A stretch of 64,000 nt of DNA from [Clostridium] ultunense DSM 10521 (GCF_000511955.1 NZ_AZSU01000002.1:802875-866874), one strand, 5' to 3'; counted from the stretch's first letter, positions 27,801-36,270 are shown. Numbers and translations are program-made. Notes: generated by a model from the sequence alone, not told the origin.

Positions 27801-28522
27801 ACGATATGGGAAAATCCTTTGAAAGAGCAGGTGCCATAGTTGACACCTTTGTTTTTAGAACTTTAGATAGTAAAGCTATAGGTTATTCTTTTAAAGAAAT
27901 GGCTAAAAGGATAAAAAAATCTCAAATAGTCGGATTTCCAGATGGAGCAATTCTAGGGGATGAACCAGATGGAGGAGGAAAATTATTAGCCAATATATTG
28001 AAAAACTCCTATATAGAAGAAGCTTTAATGGAATTGTTAAGAAATAAAGATGGCCTTATATTAGGAATTGGGAACGGGTTCCAAGGATTGATTAAATCCG
28101 GTCTTATACCTTATGGCAAGGTGAAGGATTTAGATGAAGATTCAATCAATATAACCTACAATACTTCTGGACATCATGTATCAACAATGGTTCAGGTAAA
28201 GATTGTGTCTAGTTTATCTCCTTGGTTTAACAATAGAAAGGTAGGAGATACTCAAGTATTGCCTCTATCTACTAAAGAAGGTAGAGTTGTTGGAAAGGAA
28301 AAAACTATTGAAGATCTTATAGAGAAAGGTCAAATAGCAACCCAATACCTAGATGAGAACCCAACTGGGTCCCTATACGGAATAGAAGGCCTAACAAGCC
28401 CTGATGGAAGAATTTTAGGTAGAGTTGCAAATTCAGATAGAATTGGCAAAGGCTTGTATAAAAACATAGAAAGAATGGAAGAGGAAAAGTTATTTAAAGC
28501 AGGAATTAGCTATTTTGGTTAA
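24803..28522 (+). CDS. purL: Phosphoribosylformylglycinamidine synthase, single-chain, glutaminase triad lost
   Basis: Makes FGAM from FGAR, ATP and a nitrogen donor. At 1239 residues it is the fused PurL-PurQ form found in Firmicutes. The synthetase part is intact: YWSDHCRHTTFM, KNETHNHPTEIEPFGG, CNDFGAGGVSVAIGELAP. From about 985 the amidotransferase domain is recognisable (PRVFIPVFTGTFGEYDM, GDEPDGGGK), but the elbow GICNGFQ reads GIGNGFQ: Gly1090 (GGG 28070-28072) replaces the nucleophile. The C-terminal GHSER motif reads ANSDR, so the catalytic His is Asn1210 and the Glu becomes Asp. I infer that it uses free ammonia. First gene of the riboswitch-controlled operon. Confidence 0.97.
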   Translation: MNVKRIFVEKKEEFNVEAGNLYRDFKDYLEVKSLRKIRVLNVYDIFNVEDEVYKKIVENILWEKSLDHLYETTLPLNPEDKFFRVEFVPGQYNQREDSANQSIYMLLGRKDIKVKHSKVIVLEGVNDEELDLIKDYYINSVEMREIDMDFIHYEKYEEAEEKTESVEGFIDMVEEEIPLMKEKYGLGLDMEDLLFTQKYFKEVERRNPTITELKVIDTYWSDHCRHTTFMTEIEDVEFEESKYKPLIEKAFEEYLSSRNYVYEDKEKPMSLMDLATINMKEIKKKGLLDDLEESEEINAASIEIDVDIEGRIEKWLLMFKNETHNHPTEIEPFGGASTCLGGCIRDPLSGRAYVYQAMRITGASDPRQSFEDTLVGKLPQRKITQWAMEGYSSYGNQIGVPAGFVREIYHEGYIAKRMEVGALVAAAPRENVIRKSPEPGDLVLLVGGRTGKDGLGGAVGSSRKHTEESLETGGAEVQKGNPPLERKILRLFRNKDLSRMIKKCNDFGAGGVSVAIGELAPGLEIELDRVPLKYPGLDGTEIALSESQERMAVVIEKEDLESFMEYAEGEDLEATVVATVTSDNRLLMNWRGKPIVDISREFLDTNGIRKKTRVRVEGPEEVSYLHDIPSYLDGKDIKENWLKNLTYLNHSSQKGLIEKFDHSVGSGTVLMPLGGKYKLTTTEGMAAKIPVLEGETNTCSLMAYGFDANLSKWSPFHGGLYAVIESLAKITAMGGDFRKARLTFQEYFERLNGEEKKWGKPFVALLGAFMVEKELDIPSIGGKDSMSGTFEDIDVPPTIISFAVTADKVKNIISPEFKGVGNNVVFIPLKIDDKGMVDFDQLKNNYIRIKELIDDGKILAASTVKSGGIARSISEMAFGNKIGFKFVKNYDEKELFLPLYGSLIVEMEESPEKLLEGIEYELLGTTVKEECIEISKIKLDLELLIEEWTKPLQDVFPIHVDSTYKPKGIQYTEDRAKKSNIKVAKPRVFIPVFTGTFGEYDMGKSFERAGAIVDTFVFRTLDSKAIGYSFKEMAKRIKKSQIVGFPDGAILGDEPDGGGKLLANILKNSYIEEALMELLRNKDGLILGIGNGFQGLIKSGLIPYGKVKDLDEDSINITYNTSGHHVSTMVQVKIVSSLSPWFNNRKVGDTQVLPLSTKEGRVVGKEKTIEDLIEKGQIATQYLDENPTGSLYGIEGLTSPDGRILGRVANSDRIGKGLYKNIERMEEEKLFKAGISYFG

Positions 28523-28539
28523 TGGGATTCCCATTAACC
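28517..28539 (+). repeat. Intercistronic hairpin between purL and purE
   Basis: A perfect stem, GGTTAATGGG (28517-28526) and CCCATTAACC (28530-28539), that includes the purL stop codon. No T-run follows. It could block 3'-exonucleases and set differential mRNA levels of purL and purE. Confidence 0.5.
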
Positions 28540-28578
28540 AAGATAGAATTGTGAATTTTAAAAAGGAGGGCGTCTATC

Positions 28579-29061
28579 ATGAAAGTCGGTATTGTTATGG
28601 GAAGTATTTCCGATAAAGATATAGTGGAAAAATCTGTTAAAATTCTTCAGAAATTTGGTGTTGATATAGAATTAAGAGTAATTTCTGCTCATAGGACTCC
28701 TTTTGAAGCTGCTGAATATGCAAAAACAGCAGAGGAAAGAGGGATAGAGGTAATAATTGCTGCAGCTGGTAAGGCGGCCCATTTAGCTGGTGTAATAGCT
28801 GGTATAACTCCCCTTCCAGTTATTGGGCTGCCTATAAAATCATCCACTATGGATGGATTAGACTCTCTATTGTCTGTAGTCCAAATGCCTAAAGGGGTTC
28901 CAGTAGCAACTGTAGCTATAAATGGAGCAGAAAATGCAGGTCTTTTGGCGGTACAAATTTTATCGGTAAAATATCCGGAATTAAGGGAAAAATTTAAAAA
29001 ATATAAATTGGAAATGGCAGAAGAAGTTAGGGATATGGATAGGAAAGTGAAGGAGATTTAG
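28579..29061 (+). CDS. purE: N5-CAIR mutase / AIR carboxylase catalytic subunit
   Basis: 160 residues, the usual length of PurE. MGSISDKDIVEKSVKIL and ISAHRTPFEAAEYAK are the substrate-binding motifs. The lid reads AAGKAAHLAGVIAG and is followed by GLDSLLSVVQMPKGVPVATV. The general pattern is that of class I PurE, the N5-CAIR mutase, which normally works with PurK. No purK is found in this operon, and the AAHLAG segment departs from the class I AAHLPGM, so direct CO2-using activity is possible. The ATG follows GGAGG. The gene is 56 bases from purL and 22 bases from purF. Confidence 0.93.
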   Translation: MKVGIVMGSISDKDIVEKSVKILQKFGVDIELRVISAHRTPFEAAEYAKTAEERGIEVIIAAAGKAAHLAGVIAGITPLPVIGLPIKSSTMDGLDSLLSVVQMPKGVPVATVAINGAENAGLLAVQILSVKYPELREKFKKYKLEMAEEVRDMDRKVKEI

Positions 29062-29083
29062 TCAAACCGAAAGGGTGAAGGAT

Positions 29084-30433
29084 TTGTGTGGAGTTTTTGG
29101 AATATACAGTAAAGAAAAAAGGGATATATCCAAGATAATCTATTATGGATTATATGCCCTTCAACATAGAGGCCAAGTTAGTGCAGGTATAGCTATCAAC
29201 AATAATGGATATATAGATTATCATAAGGGCTTAGGATTGGCCCATGAAGTATTAGATAAAGAAGTATTAAATAGATTAAGAGGGAATATAGGAATTGGTC
29301 ATATCAGGTCTGGAAGTCCAGTGGAGACTACTACTGCCAATGCAGAACCGCTGGTTGTAGGATATAAACAAGGCGCATTAGCCCTGGCCTATGATGGAAG
29401 TCTAGTAAATTATATGGAATTGAGGGAAAATATGGAAGACAATGGGGTAATATTCCAATCCTCTATTGATACAGAAGTAATAGCTAATTTAATTGCCAGG
29501 TACCATAGGGAGGATATAGAGCAGGCTATAATAAAAGCAGTAAAGGATATTAAAGGTTCCTATGCATTAGTGACCATGACCAATGATAGATTAATTGGAG
29601 TTAGGGACCCTTATGGGTTAAAGCCATTATGTATCGGGAAATTTGGTAAGGACTATATATTATCCTCTGAAACCTGTGCTCTAGATACTATAGGTGCAGA
29701 ATTTGTAAGGGATGTAGAACCAGGAGAAATGGTAGTTATAATCGATGGGGATATTAAATCTGTAAGGACTAAGGAAGCAGAAGATAAGAATATTTGCCTA
29801 TTTGAAATAATCTATTTAGCCAGGCCGGATAGTAAATTAGATGGGAAAAGTATATACCTTTTAAGACGGGAAGCAGGGCGTAATTTGGCTAAGGAATGTC
29901 CAGCAGAGGGAGATATAGTTATATCAGCTCCAGACTCTGGAACGGTGGCAGCCATTGGATATGCAGAAGAATCTAGGATTCCCTACGATGAAGGACTTAT
30001 TAAAAATAGATATGTGGGAAGAACCTTTATACAGCCTACTCAAGAATTAAGGGAACAAGGAATTAGGATTAAATTGAATGTTTTAAAAGAAAATGTAGAA
30101 GGAAGAAGGGTAATACTTGTAGATGATTCCATAGTTCGAGGAACCACTATGAAGAGGATAGTAGGAATGTTGAAAGGTGCAGGAGCTAAAGAAGTCCATG
30201 TAAGGATTGCTGCTCCTCCAGTAAAATATCCTTGCAATTTAGGGATGCATACTCCAAAAAAGGAGAGCCTAATAGCAGGAAAAAAAACTGTCGATGAAAT
30301 AAAGGATGTAATTGGTGCTGATTCCCTATGTTATCTATCTTTAGAAGGGTTGTTGGAAGCAGTAGGTGGAGAAAACAACTATTGTACTGGTTGTTTTAGC
30401 GGCCAGTACCCAGTGAACAAAGATTTATTATAG
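29084..30433 (+). CDS. purF: Amidophosphoribosyltransferase with altered glutamine site
   Basis: Makes phosphoribosylamine from PRPP, the first step of the pathway. I choose TTG 29084 (AAAGGG eight bases upstream), which puts Cys directly after Met; a GTG at 29075 would add three residues. The N-terminal nucleophile Cys1 is present (CGVFGI). Elsewhere the glutaminase site departs from the family: GHxRYxT is GHIRSGS, NxQP is NAEP, and the oxyanion motif HNGN is YDGS (Asp codon 29393-29395). SSIDTEV keeps the Asp that binds glutamine. The transferase half (VILVDDSIVRGTT) and Fe-S cysteines (YPCN, YCTGC) are intact. Glutaminase activity is probably weak or absent. Confidence 0.96.
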   Translation: MCGVFGIYSKEKRDISKIIYYGLYALQHRGQVSAGIAINNNGYIDYHKGLGLAHEVLDKEVLNRLRGNIGIGHIRSGSPVETTTANAEPLVVGYKQGALALAYDGSLVNYMELRENMEDNGVIFQSSIDTEVIANLIARYHREDIEQAIIKAVKDIKGSYALVTMTNDRLIGVRDPYGLKPLCIGKFGKDYILSSETCALDTIGAEFVRDVEPGEMVVIIDGDIKSVRTKEAEDKNICLFEIIYLARPDSKLDGKSIYLLRREAGRNLAKECPAEGDIVISAPDSGTVAAIGYAEESRIPYDEGLIKNRYVGRTFIQPTQELREQGIRIKLNVLKENVEGRRVILVDDSIVRGTTMKRIVGMLKGAGAKEVHVRIAAPPVKYPCNLGMHTPKKESLIAGKKTVDEIKDVIGADSLCYLSLEGLLEAVGGENNYCTGCFSGQYPVNKDLL

Positions 30434-30448
30434 AGAGGAGAAAAGAAC

Positions 30449-31477
30449 ATGAAGCTTACCTATAAGGAGGCAGGAGTAGATAAGGAAGCTGGTTATAAGC
30501 AAGTCCAATTAATAAAAGATACCATAAAGAAGACCTATAGGGAAGGAGTATTATCAGATATTGGAGGATTTGCAGGCCTGTTCCAATTAAATACTAAATC
30601 CTATAAAGAACCAGTCTTAGTATCTGGTACCGATGGGGTTGGAACTAAGTTGAAAATAGCCTTTATGATGGACAAACACAATACCATTGGGGAAGATTGT
30701 GTAGCCATGTGTGTTAACGATATATTATGCCAAGGAGCAAAGCCTTTATTCTTCTTAGATTATATTGCTACAGGGAAGTTAATTCCAGAAAAGATGGCAT
30801 CCATAGTAGAAGGTATTGCCAACGGTTGCATTAAAGGTGAGGCAGCTTTAATAGGTGGAGAAACGGCTGAAATGCCTGGTTTTTACAAAGAAGATGAATA
30901 TGATTTAGCAGGATTCTGTGTAGGGATAGTGGATAGAAAGAATATAATCGATGGATCAAAGGTAGAAGAAGGAGATATTATTTTAGGTCTTCCATCTACT
31001 GGCATCCATAGCAACGGCTATTCCCTTGTTCGGAAGATAGTATTTGAAAAGATGAAATTCAGTGTAGAAAAATATATTCCTGAATTAAAATCTACTTTAG
31101 GAGAAGAGCTATTGAAGCCTACCAGAATATATACTAAAGCGGTATTACCCTTAATAGAAAAATATAATATTAAAGGTATAGTCCATATAACTGGTGGTGG
31201 ATTCTATGAAAATATTCCTAGAATTATTCCCGATGGACTAATGGCTGGTATTGATGTTTCTAAGATAAATACTCCAGAAATATTCAATCTATTGGCTAAA
31301 TGGGGAGATATAAGTGAAAAAGAGATGTATTCAACCTTTAATATGGGAATAGGAATGGTTTTAATAGTTGATAAGAATGAAATAGGGGAGATAACTAGTC
31401 AATTAAAAGAAATGGGTGAAGAATTTATCCAATTAGGAGAGATCCAAAGGGGAGAGGAGAAGGTTTCACTATGGTAA
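30449..31477 (+). CDS. purM: Phosphoribosylformylglycinamidine cyclo-ligase (AIR synthase)
   Basis: Closes the imidazole ring of FGAM using ATP. The 342-residue length and motifs are standard: SGTDGVGTKLKIA, CVNDILCQGAKPLFFLDY, LIGGETAEMPGFY, GLPSTGIHSNGYSLVR and ITGGGFYENIPR. The ATG follows GAGAGGAG, 15 bases after the purF stop. Its end overlaps the purN start by seven bases, so the two are translationally coupled. Confidence 0.97.
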   Translation: MKLTYKEAGVDKEAGYKQVQLIKDTIKKTYREGVLSDIGGFAGLFQLNTKSYKEPVLVSGTDGVGTKLKIAFMMDKHNTIGEDCVAMCVNDILCQGAKPLFFLDYIATGKLIPEKMASIVEGIANGCIKGEAALIGGETAEMPGFYKEDEYDLAGFCVGIVDRKNIIDGSKVEEGDIILGLPSTGIHSNGYSLVRKIVFEKMKFSVEKYIPELKSTLGEELLKPTRIYTKAVLPLIEKYNIKGIVHITGGGFYENIPRIIPDGLMAGIDVSKINTPEIFNLLAKWGDISEKEMYSTFNMGIGMVLIVDKNEIGEITSQLKEMGEEFIQLGEIQRGEEKVSLW

Positions 31478-32088
31478 ATATAGGGGTATTAATATCTGGC
31501 AGTGGAACCAATCTTCAGGCTATTATTGATAATATAAATAGAGGAGAAATTAAAGGGAAAATCCAGATAGTAATATCTAATAAGAAAGATGCCTATGGCC
31601 TAATAAGGGCAGAAAAGGCAGGAATTGAAACCTTATATATTAATAGGAAAGAATTTAACTCCGTAGAAGAATATAATAGAAGGATTTTAGATGAATTAAA
31701 AAGAAGAAAAATAGAATTAGTAGTTCTAGCCGGGTTTTTAAATATATTGACCCAAGAATTCATCGAAGAGTATAGGGGGCGAATAATAAATATTCACCCA
31801 TCATTAATACCTAGTTTTTGCGGGAAAGGCTGTTATGGAGACAAGGTCCATCAAATGGTGTTAGATAGAGGAGTAAAGATTACAGGAGTAACAGTCCATT
31901 TTGTAGATGAGGGAACGGATACAGGCCCTATTATCCTTCAAAGTTCAGTGAAGGTAGCAGAGGATGACACGGTAGAAACCTTGAAGGAAAGGGTGTTAAA
32001 GGTGGAGCACGAACTATTGCCTAAGGCTATAAGGCTTTATTGTGAAGGTAGACTAGTTATTGAAGGAAAAAAAGTAAGGATCAAATAG
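31471..32088 (+). CDS. purN: Phosphoribosylglycinamide formyltransferase
   Basis: Formyl transfer from 10-formyl-THF to GAR; the cofactor can be supplied by the formate-THF ligase encoded at 37.6 kb. Of 205 residues, the fold begins with IGVLISGSGTNLQAII, and the catalytic Asn-His-Asp triad is visible in INIHPSLIP (Asn and His) and VDEGTDTGPII (Asp). The insert SFCGKGCYGDKVHQMV replaces the common SFxGxxA segment with two Cys residues but keeps the glycines. ATG 31471 lies within the 3' end of purM. Ten bases separate it from purH. Confidence 0.95.
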   Translation: MVNIGVLISGSGTNLQAIIDNINRGEIKGKIQIVISNKKDAYGLIRAEKAGIETLYINRKEFNSVEEYNRRILDELKRRKIELVVLAGFLNILTQEFIEEYRGRIINIHPSLIPSFCGKGCYGDKVHQMVLDRGVKITGVTVHFVDEGTDTGPIILQSSVKVAEDDTVETLKERVLKVEHELLPKAIRLYCEGRLVIEGKKVRIK

Positions 32089-32098
32089 AGGTGATTAA

Positions 32099-33631
32099 AT
32101 GAAAAGGGCATTGATAAGCGTTTATGATAAAAAAGGGGTTATTGAGTTTTCTAAAGAACTTATTGCATTAGGTTGGGAAATAATCTCTACTGGAGGAACT
32201 AGTAAGGTTTTAAAGGAAGCGGGTATTGATATTATTGATATAGAAGAGATTACAAAATTTCCTGAAATATTAGATGGAAGAGTAAAGACTCTCCATCCTA
32301 ATATTCATGGAGGGTTATTATATAAGAGAGAGGATGAAGAACATATAAAAACTTTGGAGAATTTAAATATACATTCCATAGATATGGTTGTAAACAATCT
32401 ATATCCCTTTGAAGAGACGGTAAAAAAAGAAGGGGTAGGCCATGATGAGATTATGGAAAATATAGATATTGGTGGTCCATCCATGATTAGGGCTGCAGCA
32501 AAAAACTATAAATACGTAACAGTTGTCATAGATCCTTCCGATTATAGTAAAGTTTTAGAGGAGTTGAAATCAGAAGGGGATACTTCTATGGAATTGAGAA
32601 GGGCATTAGCTAGGAAGGTATTCCAATATACTGCCTATTATGATTCCTTGATTGCCAAATATTTTAACAGTTTAGACTCTATAGAGTTTCCAGAGTTCAT
32701 AACCTTATCTTTTAAGGATAAAGATAGTTTAAGATACGGAGAAAACCCTCATCAAAAGGCAGCTTTTTATAGGGAAATAAATGATTTAGAGGGGACTATT
32801 GCAGGCGCTATCCAACTCCACGGAAAGGAACTATCTTTTAACAATATTAATGATGGAAACGGAACTTTAGAGATTTTGAAGGAATTTGATGAACCTACAG
32901 TAGTGGCGGTAAAACACGCTAATCCCTGTGGTATAGGCAGTGGAGAAAATTTATTAGAAGCCTATAATAAGGCCTATGAATCCGATAAAATATCTATATT
33001 TGGTGGAATAATAGGAGCCAATAGGGAAATAGATGAGGAAGTGGCAAAGAGGATTAATGATATATTCATTGAGATAGTCATGGCACCCTCCTATTCTGAA
33101 AAGGCTTTAGAAATCCTTACCTCTAAAAAGAATATAAGGATTCTTCAAATTCCCAACATAATGAGGAAAGAATATCCTTTCCTGGATATAAAAAAAGTCC
33201 TTGGAGGAATACTAATCCAGGAAAGGGATATAAGATTTTTAGGGGAGGAATTAAAAGTAGTTACCGATAGGAAGCCTACTGAAGCTGAAATGGAAGATTT
33301 ACTCTTTGGATGGAAGGCAGTAAAAGGGGTTAAATCTAACGGGGTATTATTGGTAAAGGATAAAGGTACCATAGGTATTGGCATGGGAGAGGTAAACCGA
33401 GTATGGGCAGTAAAGGCTGCCATTGAAAGGGCTGGAGAAAAGGTAAAAGGCTCCGTATTGGCTTCCGATGGATTTTTCCCTTTTAAAGACTCTGTAGAAG
33501 CTTTAGCCAAAGCCGGAGTAACAGCCATAATTCAACCTGGAGGTTCTTTAAGAGATAAGGAATCTATAGAGGAAGCAAATAGAAATGGTATAGCTATGGT
33601 ATTTACAGGTATGAGACATTTTAAACATTAA
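32099..33631 (+). CDS. purH: Bifunctional AICAR transformylase / IMP cyclohydrolase
   Basis: Last two steps to IMP. In 510 residues, the N-terminal cyclohydrolase domain (1-195) has ALISVYDKKGVIEF, STGGTSKVL and GRVKTLHPNIHGG. The transformylase domain follows with LRYGENPHQKAAF, AVKHANPCGIG (the KHxNPCG motif with the catalytic His) and DGFFPFKDSVE. The C-terminus GIAMVFTGMRHFKH ends in the typical RHFxH. The ATG follows AGAGGTG. Second formyl-THF-dependent enzyme of the operon. Confidence 0.97.
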   Translation: MKRALISVYDKKGVIEFSKELIALGWEIISTGGTSKVLKEAGIDIIDIEEITKFPEILDGRVKTLHPNIHGGLLYKREDEEHIKTLENLNIHSIDMVVNNLYPFEETVKKEGVGHDEIMENIDIGGPSMIRAAAKNYKYVTVVIDPSDYSKVLEELKSEGDTSMELRRALARKVFQYTAYYDSLIAKYFNSLDSIEFPEFITLSFKDKDSLRYGENPHQKAAFYREINDLEGTIAGAIQLHGKELSFNNINDGNGTLEILKEFDEPTVVAVKHANPCGIGSGENLLEAYNKAYESDKISIFGGIIGANREIDEEVAKRINDIFIEIVMAPSYSEKALEILTSKKNIRILQIPNIMRKEYPFLDIKKVLGGILIQERDIRFLGEELKVVTDRKPTEAEMEDLLFGWKAVKGVKSNGVLLVKDKGTIGIGMGEVNRVWAVKAAIERAGEKVKGSVLASDGFFPFKDSVEALAKAGVTAIIQPGGSLRDKESIEEANRNGIAMVFTGMRHFKH

Positions 33632-33642
33632 GGAGGGTTACT

Positions 33643-34899
33643 ATGAAGGTTCTAGTCCTAGGTAGTGGCGGTAGGGAACATGCTCTTTGTTGGAAAATAG
33701 CTAAAAGCCCTAAGGTATCTAAAGTTTACTGTGCTCCAGGTAATGGAGGAATAAAGGAGATAGCCGAAAACGTGGATATATCATTAGAAGATATGGACGG
33801 TCTATTGGATTTTGCAATACGAGAAAAAATAGATCTAACGGTAGTAGGGCCAGAAGGGCCTTTAGTTATGGGCATAGTAAATAGGTTTAGTGAAAAGGGA
33901 CTAAAGATATTTGGAGTAAATAAGAAGGCAGCTCAACTGGAAGGATCTAAGGTATACGCTAAAGAGTTTATGGAAAAATACAATATACCTACTGCCAAAT
34001 ATAGAAGATATACAGATAGTGAAAAGGCTATTGAAGAATTGGATATGTTTAATTATCCGCTGGTAATAAAGGCAGATGGATTGTGTTTAGGGAAAGGTGT
34101 AGTAATTTGCAATGGGAAAGAGGAAACTATAGATAGTATAAACCAAATGATGAAGGACAAAGTATTTGGTTCTGCTGGAGAGACTATAATAATTGAAGAA
34201 TTTTTAGAAGGAGTTGAAGCATCTCTATTATGCTTTGTATCTAATGGGAAAATAATCCCTATGGAAAGCGCTAAGGATTATAAACAGATATTTGAAGGAG
34301 ATGAAGGACCTAATACTGGTGGAGTAGGTTGTTATTCTCCAAATCCATTATTCAATCCTGAATTAGAAAGAATAATTGAAGAAAAAATACTTAAAAAAAT
34401 TGAAATAGGTTTAAGGGGAGAGAGAATAGACTATAATGGCATATTGTTCATAGGGTTAATGATAACTAAGGATGGACCTAAAGTATTGGAGTTTAACGTG
34501 CGATTTGGGGATCCAGAAACAGAGGTTTTAATTCCGAGACTTAAATCCGATATAATAGATATTTTTGAAAAAACATTGGAAGGCAGTTTATTGAAAGAGG
34601 ATTTGATTTGGAGAGATGAAAAATGTGTAACGGTAGTAGCTACATCGAAAGGCTATCCTGGAAAGTATGAAAAAGGCAAGGAGATTAGAGGGCTTAAGGA
34701 TGTAGATGAAGATATAATAATATTCCACAATGGAACAGTAGAAAAGGAGGGGAGACTATATACTAATGGTGGTCGAGTAATATCCATAACCGCCTTAGGG
34801 GATACTTTAGAAGAAGCCAGAGAGAAAATATATGAAAACCTAAACAAAATCAAATTTGATGGGATGTATTTTAGAAAGGATATAGCAAAAATTGACTAA
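33643..34899 (+). CDS. purD: Phosphoribosylamine-glycine ligase
   Basis: Joins glycine to phosphoribosylamine with ATP. The 418-residue ATP-grasp protein has GSGGREHALCWKI at the start, VVGPEGPLVMGIV, KADGLCLGKGVVIC, EEFLEGVEASLLCF, GGVGCYSPNP and EFNVRFGDPETEV, all standard for PurD. The start follows AAGGAGGG. With purF, purN, purL, purM, purE and purH in the same operon, it leaves only purC, purB and purK unaccounted for in the window. Confidence 0.97.
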   Translation: MKVLVLGSGGREHALCWKIAKSPKVSKVYCAPGNGGIKEIAENVDISLEDMDGLLDFAIREKIDLTVVGPEGPLVMGIVNRFSEKGLKIFGVNKKAAQLEGSKVYAKEFMEKYNIPTAKYRRYTDSEKAIEELDMFNYPLVIKADGLCLGKGVVICNGKEETIDSINQMMKDKVFGSAGETIIIEEFLEGVEASLLCFVSNGKIIPMESAKDYKQIFEGDEGPNTGGVGCYSPNPLFNPELERIIEEKILKKIEIGLRGERIDYNGILFIGLMITKDGPKVLEFNVRFGDPETEVLIPRLKSDIIDIFEKTLEGSLLKEDLIWRDEKCVTVVATSKGYPGKYEKGKEIRGLKDVDEDIIIFHNGTVEKEGRLYTNGGRVISITALGDTLEEAREKIYENLNKIKFDGMYFRKDIAKID

Positions 34900-34917
34900 G
34901 ATTAAGGAGGACTTATA

Positions 34918-36228
34918 ATGGAAAATTATTTTAAATTAAAGGAGCATCATACTGACAAGAGAACTGAAATACTTGCAGGAATTACTACTTTTATGACTAT
35001 GGCTTATATTTTAATAGTAAATCCAGATATTTTATCGAAAACTGGTATGGATGTAGGAGGAGTATTTACAGCAACGGCCTTATCTGCATTTATTGCAACT
35101 ATGATAATGGCTTTTTATGCAAAATATCCCTTTGCCTTAGCACCAGGCATGGGACTTAATGCTTTTTTTGCTTTTACTGTAGTTTTAGGTCCTATGGGAA
35201 AATCATGGCAATTTGCTTTAACCGCTGTATTGATTGAAGGTATTATATTTATACTATTATCCTTGGTAAAGGCTAGGGAAGCAATATTTAATGCAATCCC
35301 TATGAACTTGAAAAATGCGGTTTCTGTAGGTATAGGACTCTTTATTGCATTTATTGGCCTTTCTGGAGCAGAGATTATTGTAGCAGGAGACGGAGTATTA
35401 ATAGGTTTAGGAAATCTTAAGGACCCAGCTCCAATCCTAGCAATTATAGGCTTGGTAATTACTGGAATATTATTAGCTAAGAATGTTAGAGGTGCTTTGT
35501 TAATTGGTATTCTTCTAACTACCATAATAGGCATACCCATGGGAGTTACCGTGTTACCGGAAGGATTTGGTTTAAAAAGTATTGTAAGCTTACCTCCATC
35601 TTTAAAATCTGTTGCATTCCAATTTGTTGGATGGGAAGAGATATTTTCACTAGATATGTTGGTAGTAGTATTTACATTTTTATTTGTAGATATATTTGAT
35701 ACAGTAGGGACTTTAGTAGGTGTAGCTTCAAAAGCAGAGATGTTAGATGAAGAAGGAAGACTTCCTAGAGTAAGTAATGCGTTGATGGCAGATGCAATAG
35801 GAACAGTAGCTGGCGCCTGCTTAGGAACTAGTACTGTTACCACCTATGTAGAATCGGCATCAGGGGTAGCAGAGGGAGGAAGGACTGGCCTTACCGCCTT
35901 TAGCACAGCTATAATGTTTGGATTATCTTTATTCTTTGCTCCCATATTTACCATGGTACCATCAGCAGCTACTGCTCCTGTTTTAGTAATTGTAGGATTA
36001 TTTATGATGAGTCCAATAAAGAAAATCGATTTAGATGATTATACCGAAGCTATTCCTGCTTTTTTAACCATAATAATGATGCCTTTTGCTTATAGTATTG
36101 CAGAAGGTATAGTATTTGGCATGGTATCCTATGTAGTGTTGAAACTTCTTACTGGTAAGGGGAAGGAAGTATCTTTTGTTATGTATTTATTAGCATTATT
36201 ATTTATTTTAAGAATCGCTTTATCCTAA
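34918..36228 (+). CDS. NCS2-family purine permease
   Basis: A 436-residue polytopic membrane protein of the AzgA/PbuG guanine-hypoxanthine permease group. It has the N-terminal signature EILAGITTFMTMAYILIVNP, ALAPGMGLNAFFAF, SVGIGLFIAFIGL, the DxFDTxGTLVG motif (FVDIFDTVGTLVGVA) and TTYVESASGVAEGGRTG. About 12-13 membrane segments are visible. It lies 19 bases after purD and is followed by a strong terminator, so it closes the riboswitch-controlled operon and links purine import to synthesis. Confidence 0.92.
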   Translation: MENYFKLKEHHTDKRTEILAGITTFMTMAYILIVNPDILSKTGMDVGGVFTATALSAFIATMIMAFYAKYPFALAPGMGLNAFFAFTVVLGPMGKSWQFALTAVLIEGIIFILLSLVKAREAIFNAIPMNLKNAVSVGIGLFIAFIGLSGAEIIVAGDGVLIGLGNLKDPAPILAIIGLVITGILLAKNVRGALLIGILLTTIIGIPMGVTVLPEGFGLKSIVSLPPSLKSVAFQFVGWEEIFSLDMLVVVFTFLFVDIFDTVGTLVGVASKAEMLDEEGRLPRVSNALMADAIGTVAGACLGTSTVTTYVESASGVAEGGRTGLTAFSTAIMFGLSLFFAPIFTMVPSAATAPVLVIVGLFMMSPIKKIDLDDYTEAIPAFLTIIMMPFAYSIAEGIVFGMVSYVVLKLLTGKGKEVSFVMYLLALLFILRIALS

Positions 36229-36270
36229 ATTAAAGGTGGCATTTAAAAATGCCACCTTTAATTTTTTATT
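36228..36270 (+). terminator. Terminator of the purine operon
   Basis: Arms AATTAAAGGTGGCATTT (36228-36244) and its complement (36247-36263), then TTTTATT. The stem begins at the stop codon of the permease gene. Confidence 0.92.

Noticed and set aside
1222..28432. Sequencing error as the reason for the missing Cys codons in GuaA and PurL
   Set aside because: GuaA has Gly (GGA) and PurL Gly (GGG), with several further coordinated changes (His to Asn, Glu to Asp and loss of other motifs) in unbroken frames; random errors would not hit only glutaminase residues of four enzymes.
35115..35843. Minus-strand frame of 242 codons
   Set aside because: It is the complement of the NCS2 permease gene; composition rich in Ser, Pro, Ile and Asn is what the opposite strand of a membrane protein gives.
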